Shown: positions 51,488-59,418 of the stretch, piece after piece
Numbering within the stretch: position 1 is the stretch's first letter
How the letters are laid out: each line of letters opens with the position of its first letter
Assembly: GCF_001703635.1 (NCBI RefSeq)
Contig: NZ_LQZT01000005.1
Span: 42,863-106,862 of the forward strand
Source of the DNA: Parahoeflea olei
GTDB taxonomy: Bacteria > Pseudomonadota > Alphaproteobacteria > Rhizobiales > Rhizobiaceae
DNA length: 64,000 nucleotides
Direction of reading: 5' to 3'
Position numbers and translations under genes: made by a program
Notes under the pieces: generated by a model
The model's database searches: none
Seen by the model: the letters and a program-made list of their open reading frames with translations, nothing else
What the model was told of the DNA's origin: nothing

Positions 51488-52054
51488 ATGTCGCCCGACG
51501 ACAACACCAAGAATTCCGCCTCGATCGCCGACCTGATCCATGAGGAAGACGAAGACCTGACCGGATTCCAGTGGGACGACGGCCTCGTGCTGGTTGTCTT
51601 CTGGGCGCTGGCTTTCGTGGTCTTCCTGCAGTTCTTCACCCGCTACGTGCTCAACGATTCGCTCGGCTGGACCGAGGAGATCGCCCGCTTCCTTTTGATC
51701 GCGGTGACCTTTCTCGGCGCCGTCATGGCGGTCCGGCGCGAAAGCCAGATCGCCATGGAGCTTGCCTTCCGCTGGCTGTCGCGGCCGGTGCGCCAGGCGC
51801 TGCAATATTTCATCGATATCGTCGCGGTCGTCTTTTACGGGTTCATGGGATATCTGTGCTCCCAGGTGGCGGCCCGGACCCAGCAGAAGATGGTGTCCAT
51901 CGATTTCCCGAAATCCTCGATCTACTGGTTCATCTGCGCCTGTTTCGCGGTCATGACCCTCTATGGGCTGATGGTGCTCTGGCGCCACCTGCGCACCGGC
52001 AGCAGCCGGCTGATCGACCCCGAAACCGCCAGGTCCCAGGGCCCGTCGCTGTAA
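51488..52054 (+). CDS. TRAP transporter small permease (DctQ family)
   Basis: 188 residues with four membrane segments; family features are VVFLQFFTRYVLNDSLGWTE, RFLLIAVTFLGAVMAVRRES and FFIWFICACF-like terminal helices. A hydrophilic N-terminal extension (DNTKNSASIADLIHEEDEDL) is longer than usual. GGAGG precedes the ATG. It lies between the binding protein and the large permease. Confidence 0.92.
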   Translation: MSPDDNTKNSASIADLIHEEDEDLTGFQWDDGLVLVVFWALAFVVFLQFFTRYVLNDSLGWTEEIARFLLIAVTFLGAVMAVRRESQIAMELAFRWLSRPVRQALQYFIDIVAVVFYGFMGYLCSQVAARTQQKMVSIDFPKSSIYWFICACFAVMTLYGLMVLWRHLRTGSSRLIDPETARSQGPSL

Positions 52055-52067
52055 TCGAAGGCATGCC

Positions 52068-53348
52068 ATGCTCCTGACTCTTCTCTTCGTCCTGGTGTTC
52101 GCACTGATCGCACTCGGCGTCCCGGTGGCCATCGCGCTGGCCGGCTCGTCGCTGGTCTTCATCCTGCTCGACGGCCATGTCCCCGGCCTCGTCGTCGCCC
52201 ACCGGATGATCAACGGCGTCGATTCCTTTCCGCTGCTCGCCGTCCCCTTCTTCATCCTGGCCGGCAACCTGATGAACACCTCGGGCATCACCGAACGCAT
52301 CTTCGATTTCGCCAAGGCGCTGATCGGCTGGCTTCCCGGCGGGCTCGGTCACGTCAATATCGGCGCCTCGGTGATCTTCGCGGGCATGTCGGGCGCGGCC
52401 GTTGCCGATGCCGGAGGCCTCGGCGCCATCGAGATCAAGGCGATGCGGGACGCCAAATACGATCCCGGCTTCGCGGTCGGCATCACCGCCGCCTCCTCCA
52501 CCATCGGCCCGATCATCCCGCCCTCGCTGCCGATCGTCATCTACGGCGTCGTCGCCGGCGCCTCCATCGGCCAGCTGTTCGCCGCCGGCCTGATCCCCGG
52601 GCTGATGATGGCCGCGGCGCTGATGCTGATGGTCGCCTTCTATGCCCATCGCTACAAATATCCGCGCGACCAGGCCTTCCGGCTGCGGATCCTGGGCCAT
52701 GCCTTCCTGCGCGCCTTCCTGTCGCTGCTCACGCCGGTGATCATCGTCGGCGGCATTCTCACCGGCGCGTTCACGCCCACCGAGGCTGCGATCGCGGCCT
52801 GCGTCTGGGCGCTGATCCTCGGCCTCTTCGTCTACCGCACGCTGACGCTGCGCCGCTTCCTCAAGGTGTCAATGGACACGATCGAGACCACCGCCGTGGT
52901 GCTGTTCATCGTCGCCGCCGCCTCGATCTTCGCCTGGATCCTGACCTCGAACCGGGTGCCCGAACATTTCGCCGCCCTGATCCTCAGCGTCTCGGAAAAC
53001 CCGATCATCATCCTGCTGCTGATCAACCTGATCCTGCTGGTGGTCGGCTGCTTCATGGAAACGGTGGCGGCCATCACCATCCTGGTGCCGGTGCTGCTGC
53101 CGATCGCGCTGCATGTCGGCATCGATCCGGTCCATTTCGGCGTGATCCTGGTGCTCAACCTGATGATCGGGCTGCTGACGCCACCGGTGGGCATGGTGCT
53201 CTACGTGCTTTCGCGGGTGGCGAAGGTGCCGTTCGAGCGCTGTGTTTCGGCCACGGCCCCCTTCCTGGTGCCGCTGTTCGCGGTGCTGTTGCTGGTGACG
53301 TTCTTCCCGGTCTTCACCATGTGGCTGCCGACGCTGATCTACCGGTGA
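52068..53348 (+). CDS. TRAP transporter large permease (DctM family)
   Basis: Main transport subunit, 426 residues with about twelve membrane segments. Signatures: LLAVPFFILAGNLMNTSGIT, INIGASVIFAGMSGAAVADA-type core, TAASSTIGPIIPPSLPIVIY and LNLMIGLLTPPVGMVLYVLS. It starts 13 bp after the small permease. Sodium-driven uptake is the family rule. Confidence 0.94.
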   Translation: MLLTLLFVLVFALIALGVPVAIALAGSSLVFILLDGHVPGLVVAHRMINGVDSFPLLAVPFFILAGNLMNTSGITERIFDFAKALIGWLPGGLGHVNIGASVIFAGMSGAAVADAGGLGAIEIKAMRDAKYDPGFAVGITAASSTIGPIIPPSLPIVIYGVVAGASIGQLFAAGLIPGLMMAAALMLMVAFYAHRYKYPRDQAFRLRILGHAFLRAFLSLLTPVIIVGGILTGAFTPTEAAIAACVWALILGLFVYRTLTLRRFLKVSMDTIETTAVVLFIVAAASIFAWILTSNRVPEHFAALILSVSENPIIILLLINLILLVVGCFMETVAAITILVPVLLPIALHVGIDPVHFGVILVLNLMIGLLTPPVGMVLYVLSRVAKVPFERCVSATAPFLVPLFAVLLLVTFFPVFTMWLPTLIYR

Positions 53349-53370
53349 GCGGGGAGACCCGGCGGCCCGG

Positions 53371-53616
53371 TCAGAGCTTGTCGAACTCGTCCTTGTCGAC
53401 AGGCATCAGCATGACCGCGGTCGCCATCACCGCGAAGCCGAAGGTCGAGCCGAACGAGACCAGCAGGATGAACAGGCCGGCCACGCGGCTCGAGGAATGC
53501 AGGATCAGGTCGCCGAAGCCGTTGATGTTGAAATAGACCACGCCCGCGGCGACGAACCAGCCGATCAGCACGCCGAGCGCCGAGTTGATGAGCACGAAAC
53601 GGATCAGTTTGGGCAT
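53371..53616 (-). CDS. Small two-helix membrane protein
   Basis: 81 residues with two membrane segments: VLINSALGVLIGWFVAAGVV and VAGLFILLVSFGSTFGFAVM, and an acidic C-terminus MPVDKDEFDKL. It looks like a conserved hypothetical of alphaproteobacteria, but I cannot name it. It is convergent with the TRAP operon and stands alone. Confidence 0.7.
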   Translation of the reverse strand: MPKLIRFVLINSALGVLIGWFVAAGVVYFNINGFGDLILHSSSRVAGLFILLVSFGSTFGFAVMATAVMLMPVDKDEFDKL

Positions 53617-53713
53617 GGTCTAAACTCCGCTGCAGCCCTGCGGCTGCGGTTGTGCGCCCATCCTATCCCAAACCGGGCGCGGGGTCGCGTGAAAGATGCG
53701 CGCAGCCCCGTTC

Positions 53714-53741
53714 GGCGTTCGGCGGTCGGCGGTCGGCGGTC
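53714..53741. repeat. 7-bp tandem repeat GGCGGTC
   Basis: Three perfect copies (53721-53741) preceded by one degenerate copy GGCGTTC (53714-53720), in the gap between the ODC-like gene and the small membrane protein gene. A likely slippage tract. Confidence 0.75.
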
Positions 53742-53768
53742 GGACAGATCCGTGGCCAGGCCCGCGCG

Positions 53769-54989
53769 TCAGGTCGCCATGGTCTCGAGGCTCGCATAGC
53801 CGTCGGGCGCGCCCTCGTCGCCGAACGGGGTCGTCACTTCCACGAAATCGTCGGGATAGAAGCCGTTGAAGCGGGTCCTGAGCGACAGCGAATAGGCGCC
53901 GATATGGCCGATCTCGATCCAGTCACCGGTGTCGACCGTCTCGGGCAGCCAGAACGGCCGCGAGAGGATGTCGACCGAATCGCAGGTCGCCCCGCAGACC
54001 CGGAACGGCACCACGTTTTCGGCGTCGCCCTTGCGGATCCGGCGTGCCGGATCGGGAATGAACCGCGCCGGCAGGGTGATCTTGCCGGTCCAGCTGTCCG
54101 ACAGAGAGGCCCAGATGCCGTCATTGATGTAGAGCCGACGGCCTTTCCGGAGCAGCACCCGCACGATCAGTGAGAAGGCGCGCGCCACCACCACGCGTCC
54201 GGGCTCGGCGACCAGCGGCATGTCGTCGAAGGCCCATTCGGTGATGTTGTCCTTCAATTTGCCCATCAGCTCCTCGAGCGGCGGCACCGGCCGGACCTTG
54301 CGGTTGGGATCGTGGCCGTAGACCGCCGGAAAGCCGCCGCCGACATCGAGCCCGACCAGTTGCACGCCCGCGCGGTTGCGCACCCAGTCGGCGGACTTGA
54401 GCGCCTGCTCGTAGGAGTCCGCTTCCTCGACCTGGCTGCCGACGTGAAAGCACAGGCCCACCTTGAAGCCGATCTTGTCGAGCCGCTGCACCAGTTCCAC
54501 CGCATGGCCCGGCGCGGCGCCGAATTTCTTCGACAGCTCATACATCGCATGGCCCTTGGTCTGCAGCCGCACGAAAATGGTGATCGAGGCCGGATCGAGA
54601 TCGAGCGCGCGCACGATGCGGAGCACCTTGGCGATCTCGTCCTCATGGTCGAGCGACATCACCCGGATGCCATAGGTTTCGAGCGCGAGCCGGATGTCGG
54701 ACTGCGCCTTGACCGGATGCATATAGAGCATTTCCGCTGTCGGCGACGCCGCGCGCACGGCCTCGAACTCGCCGGGAGAGGCGACGTCGAAGATCTTCAC
54801 CCCCGCCTCGACCAGGGCCTTGAGCACCATCGGCTCGCCATTGGTCTTGACCGCATAGGCCGTCTCACCGGGGAACAACCGCATGAAATCGAGCGCATCC
54901 TGCCGGAGCACGGCGGGCCGGAAACAATAGAGCGGATGGTCCGGCCTGAGCTTGAGTGCTGCGTCCGTTCCCGTGGCGAATCGTTGCAT
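53769..54989 (-). CDS. Ornithine/lysine decarboxylase-like enzyme (alanine-racemase fold)
   Basis: PLP-dependent decarboxylase of fold type III, 406 residues. The PLP lysine is Lys48 in ETAYAVKTNGEPMVLKALVE. Other motifs: FDVASPGEFEAVRAA, FHVGSQVEEADSYEQAL, LDVGGGFPAVYGHDP, AEPGRVVVARAFSLIVRV, and FRVCGATCDSVDILSRP with the catalytic Cys. This pattern fits ornithine decarboxylase (putrescine formation) rather than diaminopimelate decarboxylase. Lysine specificity cannot be excluded. Confidence 0.9.
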   Translation of the reverse strand: MQRFATGTDAALKLRPDHPLYCFRPAVLRQDALDFMRLFPGETAYAVKTNGEPMVLKALVEAGVKIFDVASPGEFEAVRAASPTAEMLYMHPVKAQSDIRLALETYGIRVMSLDHEDEIAKVLRIVRALDLDPASITIFVRLQTKGHAMYELSKKFGAAPGHAVELVQRLDKIGFKVGLCFHVGSQVEEADSYEQALKSADWVRNRAGVQLVGLDVGGGFPAVYGHDPNRKVRPVPPLEELMGKLKDNITEWAFDDMPLVAEPGRVVVARAFSLIVRVLLRKGRRLYINDGIWASLSDSWTGKITLPARFIPDPARRIRKGDAENVVPFRVCGATCDSVDILSRPFWLPETVDTGDWIEIGHIGAYSLSLRTRFNGFYPDDFVEVTTPFGDEGAPDGYASLETMAT

Positions 54990-55133
54990 AAGTGATCCCT
55001 CAATTGACCTCCGACCCTATCAACCCACCACATGACCGGCAAATGCGGCGGCTTTGCGCGGGCGCGTCCACTTTCGGGTGGCGTTCGGCGCGGCCGCGTG
55101 GCACTGAGCAAGTCCCGCCACCGGAGCTTCCCG

Positions 55134-56081
55134 ATGACCACCGCCGCACCGCCCCGCGCCCCCGCCGCCTCGATGTCCGCCGCCACCTGGGGTTTCCTGA
55201 TGCTGCTGGGGCTGATCTGGGGCGGATCGTTCTTCTTTGCCCGCATCGCCGTCCAGCACGTGCCGCCGATGACGCTGGTGCTGGTGCGGGTGAGCCTGGC
55301 GGCCCTTGCGCTGCACCTGATCTTCTTCCGCCTGCCGGACTTCTACCGCACCCTCGCCGCGAACTGGCGGCAATTGCTGGTTCTGGGCCTGATCAACAAT
55401 GCCATTCCCTTCACGCTGATCTTTCTGGGCCAGACCCGGATCGGCGCCGGCCTCGCCTCCATCCTCAATGCCACCACGCCGCTGTGGACCGTGATCGTCG
55501 CCCAGATGCTCACCACCGACGAGAAGATCTCGGCCGCCAAGCTGATCGGCTGCGCGCTCGGCCTTGCCGGCATGGTGCTGCTGATCGGCCCCGCCGCGCT
55601 CGGCATCGCCGACTCCCCGCTCTGGGCCAAGCTCGCCGTGGTGGGCGCAGCGATTTCCTACGGTTTCGCCGCCTCCTTCGGCAAGCGCTTCAAGGGCGTC
55701 TCCCCGCGCGTGACCGCCACCGGACAGCTGACCGCCTCGAGCCTGATCATGCTGCCGCTGGCCCTTGCCGTGGACCAACCCTGGACGCTGCCCGTCCCGC
55801 CCGTCGACGTGATCGCCGCCATCCTGGCGCTGGCGCTGGTGTCCACCGCCTTCGCCTATGTGCTCTATTTCCGCATCCTGAGCCAGGCCGGCGCCACCTC
55901 CGCCTCGCTGGTGACGCTGCTGGTGCCGCCCTCGGCGATCCTGCTCGGCATCCTCTTTCTGGGCGAAACGCTCTCGTTCACCGAGGCGATGGGCCTCGTC
56001 TTGATCGCCCTGGGATTGATGTCGCTCGACAACCGGCTGGGCTGGAAAGGCCGCTCGAAAGGCGCACCGCCAGCACCCTGA
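55134..56081 (+). CDS. EamA (DMT) family transporter
   Basis: 315 residues from ATG at 55134. Ten membrane segments in two EamA repeats: WGFLMLLGLIWGGSFFFARI, LVRVSLAALALHLIFFRL, NNAIPFTLIFLGQTRIGAGL, ALVSTAFAYVLYFRILSQAG and LGILFLGETLSFTEAMGLVL. It is a more typical member than the one at 37979 and not its close copy. It is divergent from the ODC-like gene with 144 bp between the starts. Export of an amino acid or amine would fit but is only inference. Confidence 0.9.
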   Translation: MTTAAPPRAPAASMSAATWGFLMLLGLIWGGSFFFARIAVQHVPPMTLVLVRVSLAALALHLIFFRLPDFYRTLAANWRQLLVLGLINNAIPFTLIFLGQTRIGAGLASILNATTPLWTVIVAQMLTTDEKISAAKLIGCALGLAGMVLLIGPAALGIADSPLWAKLAVVGAAISYGFAASFGKRFKGVSPRVTATGQLTASSLIMLPLALAVDQPWTLPVPPVDVIAAILALALVSTAFAYVLYFRILSQAGATSASLVTLLVPPSAILLGILFLGETLSFTEAMGLVLIALGLMSLDNRLGWKGRSKGAPPAP

Positions 56082-56183
56082 AACGAGGCCCCGTGGGGCC
56101 TCCCGCAACCGGGTGCAGCCCGCAAATGGACACGCACAGGCTGCAAGCGGCAGTTTGTTAACAAATAATGAATACAAATTTAA

Positions 56184-56200
56184 CCTTTGAAATTCAAAGG
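56184..56200. repeat. 17-bp palindrome in the small-protein leader region
   Basis: CCTTTGAA-A-TTCAAAGG is perfect. Nearby are TTTGTTAACAAA (56154-56165) and GCTGCACTGCAGC (56238-56250), also perfect palindromes. All lie upstream of the 25-residue gene in an AT-rich island. Confidence 0.6.
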
Positions 56201-56319
56201 CTTAAATTGGGAATTGCGACAATTCGCCCCGCTCTTAGCTGCACTGCAGCAACGATTTCGCTTTTCATGGAGCCACAGGCGTGACTATCATTTGATGGTA
56301 AACGCGATGGAGGACCACC

Positions 56320-56397
56320 ATGGGATTTACGCAATCGCTCAACGCCCTTGTGATCTGTGCAGCGTTCATTTTTGTTGGTGCAATGCTCTTTATCTGA
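56320..56397 (+). CDS. 25-residue single-helix membrane protein
   Basis: ATG at 56320, stop TGA at 56395-56397. The protein is MGFTQSLNALVIC followed by AAFIFVGAMLFI: a short polar N-terminus then one hydrophobic helix. A strong GGAGG lies 6-10 nt before the ATG, and a Rho-independent terminator starts 38 bp after the stop. An overlapping 76-codon frame (56187-56417) starts at TTG, has no ribosome site, and runs toward the terminator, so I prefer this frame. I recognise no family. A role as a small regulatory subunit or membrane-stress protein is possible but unproven. Confidence 0.6.
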   Translation: MGFTQSLNALVICAAFIFVGAMLFI

Positions 56398-56434
56398 CCT
56401 CGACGAGCATTGAATAACAGTCAAAAGTTTGAAG

Positions 56435-56466
56435 ACGGGAGCGCACAGGCGTTCCCGTTTTCGTTT
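56435..56466 (+). terminator. Rho-independent terminator of the small-protein gene
   Basis: Stem ACGGGAGCGC / GCGTTCCCGT (one G-U pair), loop ACAG, then TTTCGTTT. Confidence 0.8.
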
Positions 56467-56504
56467 GGGCAAGGGCCATCGCCGCTCCGCCGCGGGCCCG
56501 GTCG

Positions 56505-56544
56505 AAAAAGGGCGCTGCCCCTGCCCAAGGAAGGGGAGCGCCCT
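56505..56544 (-). terminator. Rho-independent terminator of metF
   Basis: On the minus strand AGGGCGCTCCCCT pairs with AGGGGCAGCGCCCT (one bulge) and is followed by TTTTC. It lies 45 bp after the metF stop. Confidence 0.85.
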
Positions 56545-56588
56545 GTCGGGGCCGGGCCCCGCTTCAAGGATATGCGTCGGGGATTGGC

Positions 56589-57503
56589 TCAGGCCGCCGC
56601 GCCCACGGCCGTCCGCTCCTGGCCGCGCAGGCCCAGGATGTGGCAGATCGCATAGACCAGTTGCGCCCGGTTCATGGTGTAGAAGTGGAAATCGTCGATG
56701 CCGCGCTCGACCAGGTCGTTGACCTGTTCGGCCGCCACCGCCGCGGCCACCAGCGCCCGCGTCTCCGGGTCCTTTTCCAGGCCGTCGAACCGCCGCGCAA
56801 ACCGCTCGGGCACGCTCGCGCCACACAGTTTCGAGAACCGCGCCACTTGCGCGAAATTGTGCACCGGCAGGATGCCCGGCACGATCGGCACATAGATGCC
56901 GGCACGCCGCACCCGCTCGACATAGCGCTCGTAGACGTCGTTGTCGAAGAAGAACTGGGTGATGGCGCGGGTGGCCCCGGCATCGACCTTGCGCTTGAGC
57001 ATGTCGATGTCGGTGGCGAAATCCGGGCTTTCGGGATGGCGTTCGGGATAGGCCGACACGGAAATCTCGAAATCCGAAATCGCCCGCAGCCCCGCCACCA
57101 GTTCCGCCGCATTGGCATAGCCGCCCGGATGCGGCCTGTAGGCCGCGCCCACGCCCTCCGGCGGATCGCCGCGCAGCGCCACGAAATGGTTGACGCCGAC
57201 CGCCTGGAACTCGCGCGCCACCGCATCGACGTCGGTCTTGTCGGATCCCACGCAGGTCAGGTGCGCGGCCGGCGCAAGCGCAGTCTCCCGGCTGATCCGC
57301 GCCACCGTGTTGAGCGTGGGCTTCTTGGTGGAGCCGCCCGCGCCATAGGTGACGGACACGAAATCCGGCTGGAACGGGGCAAGACGGGTGATGCTGTCCC
57401 AGAGCTGGCTTTCCATGTCGCCGTTCTTGGGCGGAAAGAACTCGAAGGACACCTTGATCCGCTGGGCGGAGCCGGCCGCGTTGGCGCGGGATGAACTGTT
57501 CAT
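56589..57503 (-). CDS. metF: Methylenetetrahydrofolate reductase MetF
   Basis: FAD enzyme that reduces 5,10-methylene-THF to 5-methyl-THF for methionine synthesis. It has 304 residues from ATG at 57503. Visible are VSFEFFPPKNGDMESQLWDS with the active Glu, FVSVTYGAGGSTKKPTLNTV, HLTCVGSDKTDVDAV, HFVALRGDPPEG and ITQFFFDNDVYERYV. The start lies 1 bp after the stop of the ArsR-methyltransferase gene (TGACATG), so they form one operon. Confidence 0.97.
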   Translation of the reverse strand: MNSSSRANAAGSAQRIKVSFEFFPPKNGDMESQLWDSITRLAPFQPDFVSVTYGAGGSTKKPTLNTVARISRETALAPAAHLTCVGSDKTDVDAVAREFQAVGVNHFVALRGDPPEGVGAAYRPHPGGYANAAELVAGLRAISDFEISVSAYPERHPESPDFATDIDMLKRKVDAGATRAITQFFFDNDVYERYVERVRRAGIYVPIVPGILPVHNFAQVARFSKLCGASVPERFARRFDGLEKDPETRALVAAAVAAEQVNDLVERGIDDFHFYTMNRAQLVYAICHILGLRGQERTAVGAAA

Positions 57504-57504
57504 G

Positions 57505-58518
57505 TCAGGCTGTTCCTGTGCTTGGAAGGGTCGGGTCCGCGGCAATCAGCAGCCGCGGGTCGCGCGCCAGCCAGATCGTCACGGTAAGGGCCCGGTCATT
57601 GTCGGAACCCGCGGGAAGGTCGACGATCTCTTCCACCGTCAATCCGCAGGTCTTGAGCCATTCGGCCATCTGATCGTGGCTGAAGCCGAGGCGCGCATGG
57701 GCATGTTCGGTGCGCAGTTCCTCGTGGTCGTGCGGCGCGAAATCGACCACCACCACGCGGCCGCCCGGACGCAGCATGCGCGCCGCCTCGGCGATCGCCG
57801 GCCGCGGGTCGTGCAGGAAATGCAGCACCTGGTGAATGGTCACCACGTCGAAGCTTTCGCGGTCGAGCGGCAGGTTCAAGATGTCGCCCTGGCGCACCGA
57901 GGCATGGGTGATGCCGGCCTCGTCGAGCTGGGCGCGGGCGATCGAGAGCATGTTGCGGCTCGAATCGATGCCGATCGCGCGCCGGTAGCGGTCGGCGAGC
58001 AGTTCGAGCATGCGGCCGGTGCCGGTGCCGAGATCGAGAAGCCCGTCAAACGGTGTCCGGCCGATCAGCGCGAGGATTTCCGCCTCCACCTTCTCGTCGG
58101 CGACATGGCGGTTTCTCAGATCGTTCCAGCTTTCCGCATTGGCGGAGAAATAGGCTTCCGCACGGCTCGCCCGCGCCTGCTTGACGCTCGCCAGCCGTTC
58201 GCCATCGCGTGCAAGCGAGGGGTCCGAGGGTGCGGCGGCATTGAGCGCCTGCTGCACCAGCCGGGCGCGCACGCCGTCGCGCGTCATCCGGAAATAGGCC
58301 CAGGCGCCCTCCTGATAGCGTTCCACCAGTCCCGCCTCGCCCAGAAGCTTGAGATGGCGCGAAATTCGCGGCTGTGACTGGCCCAGCACTTCCGTCATTT
58401 CGCTGACCGTCAGGTCGCCCTGGCTCAGAAGCGCGATCAGGCGCAGCCGCGTGGGCTCGCCCGCGGCCTTCAAGACCTCGACGCATTCCTCCAGGGACAG
58501 GGGAGACAGAGACAACAT
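57505..58518 (-). CDS. ArsR-type regulator fused to SAM methyltransferase domain (SahR-like)
   Basis: 337 residues. An ArsR winged helix (residues about 10-90: AGEPTRLRLIALLSQGDLTV, EMTEVLGQSQPRISRHLKLL, GLVERYQEGAWAYFRM) is joined to a class I methyltransferase fold (LLDLGTGTGRMLELLADRYR, IGIDSSRNMLSIARAQ, FDVVTIHQVLHFLHDPRP). ArsR-family regulators that sense S-adenosylhomocysteine (SahR) control methionine-cycle genes in proteobacteria, and this one sits directly before metF under a large inverted repeat. The methyltransferase fold may serve only as ligand sensor. The identification as SahR is inference. Confidence 0.88.
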   Translation of the reverse strand: MLSLSPLSLEECVEVLKAAGEPTRLRLIALLSQGDLTVSEMTEVLGQSQPRISRHLKLLGEAGLVERYQEGAWAYFRMTRDGVRARLVQQALNAAAPSDPSLARDGERLASVKQARASRAEAYFSANAESWNDLRNRHVADEKVEAEILALIGRTPFDGLLDLGTGTGRMLELLADRYRRAIGIDSSRNMLSIARAQLDEAGITHASVRQGDILNLPLDRESFDVVTIHQVLHFLHDPRPAIAEAARMLRPGGRVVVVDFAPHDHEELRTEHAHARLGFSHDQMAEWLKTCGLTVEEIVDLPAGSDNDRALTVTIWLARDPRLLIAADPTLPSTGTA

Positions 58519-58526
58519 GAAAACCC

Positions 58527-58564
58527 TCGGAAATGATATAAAGATATGTTTATGTCATTTCCGA
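58527..58564 (-). promoter_or_regulatory. 38-bp inverted repeat, operator of the regulator-metF operon
   Basis: Left arm TCGGAAATGATATAAA (58527-58542), 6-bp spacer, right arm TTTATGTCATTTCCGA (58549-58564): 16-bp arms with one mismatch. It begins 9 bp upstream of the start codon, with GAGGG between, so it covers the promoter or leader. The centre TATCTTTATAT on the coding strand resembles the AT-rich core of SahR sites. Confidence 0.75.
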
Positions 58565-58627
58565 ACGTGATGCAAGCCCCATGTCGTCTGCGCGCCAGAA
58601 AATGTCGCTTCCCGCCTTCACACGGCA

Positions 58628-58668
58628 GCCGCCGGCACCCGGACCGAGGGGATCCGGGCTTCGGCGGC
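58628..58668 (-). terminator. Stacked hairpin after the MOSC gene
   Basis: Outer stem GCCGCCG / CGGCGGC encloses an inner stem CCCGGA / TCCGGG. It lies 44 bp past the MOSC stop on the minus strand. No T-run. Confidence 0.45.
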
Positions 58669-58711
58669 AAGATGCGCCGTTTGAGGATTGAAGTCGGAGC
58701 GCCTTGGCGGA

Positions 58712-59338
58712 TCACCCGGCCGGATAGATCCACTGTTCCCAGACATGGGCGGTGACGGCCTCGCCCGGCGCGATCACGCCCGGCTTTTCCACCCAGGCGA
58801 CGAGGCCGCGGCGGCGCTTGGCGGCCTTGACGAAGGCAAGCGCCAGCTGGGTCTTGTCCATGTCGGGAAAATTCTTGGCGATCGAGCCACCCGCAAGCCG
58901 GCAGGGCGCGTTGTCGCCATCGACCCTGAGCGTCACCCCGCCCTCGAAGAACAGCTGCGTGCGCGGCGGCAGCATCGACAGCATCGGAATGCCGGTGATG
59001 ACCAGATTGGCGCCGATCCAGGCCGGATCGATCCGCTCGATCCCCATCTCGCCTGCCGCCAGGGCCAGCTCGTCCGGCGCCACGATCGAGATCTGCCGCT
59101 CGTTGCGGATTTCCGTGCCGCGCGGATACCAGGGCTCGCGGCTGCCGGACTTGCGCGTGGGACCGGCGTGGTAATCGCCCGGGATGCCGTCGAACCCGGT
59201 TTCGAGCCGCGCCACCTCGCCGGTTGGAAAATCCCCGCCAAGCGCCGCAAGCACCTGCGAGACGCTGCCCTTGATCCGCCGCGCCGGACGGATTTCCGGC
59301 AGGACGGGCGCGGCATCGGGAAACAGCGGCAGACTCAT
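58712..59338 (-). CDS. MOSC domain protein
   Basis: 208 residues, MOSC (molybdenum cofactor sulfurase C-terminal) fold. Family features are GEVARLETGFDGIPGDYHAG, a Glu-rich NERQISIVAPDELALAAGEM, GANLVITGIPMLSMLPPRTQ and the conserved Cys in NAPCRLAGGSIAKNFPDMD. MOSC proteins bind sulfur or molybdenum cofactor, and many act in reductive or sulfur-carrier reactions. Nothing nearby indicates a partner; the molybdenum hydroxylase operon is 29 kb away. Confidence 0.87.
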   Translation of the reverse strand: MSLPLFPDAAPVLPEIRPARRIKGSVSQVLAALGGDFPTGEVARLETGFDGIPGDYHAGPTRKSGSREPWYPRGTEIRNERQISIVAPDELALAAGEMGIERIDPAWIGANLVITGIPMLSMLPPRTQLFFEGGVTLRVDGDNAPCRLAGGSIAKNFPDMDKTQLALAFVKAAKRRRGLVAWVEKPGVIAPGEAVTAHVWEQWIYPAG

Positions 59339-59418
59339 CGGTGGCTCCGGGCAACAGGGGTCGGGACCCCAGACTTAGCGGGTCGTCCGCGAATGGGCCA
59401 ATCAAAATCCGTGAACGC

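Noticed and set aside
56187..56417. 76-codon frame overlapping the 25-residue gene
   Set aside because: It starts at TTG without a ribosome site, has no recognisable features, and ends shortly before the terminator; the 25-codon frame has a proper GGAGG.
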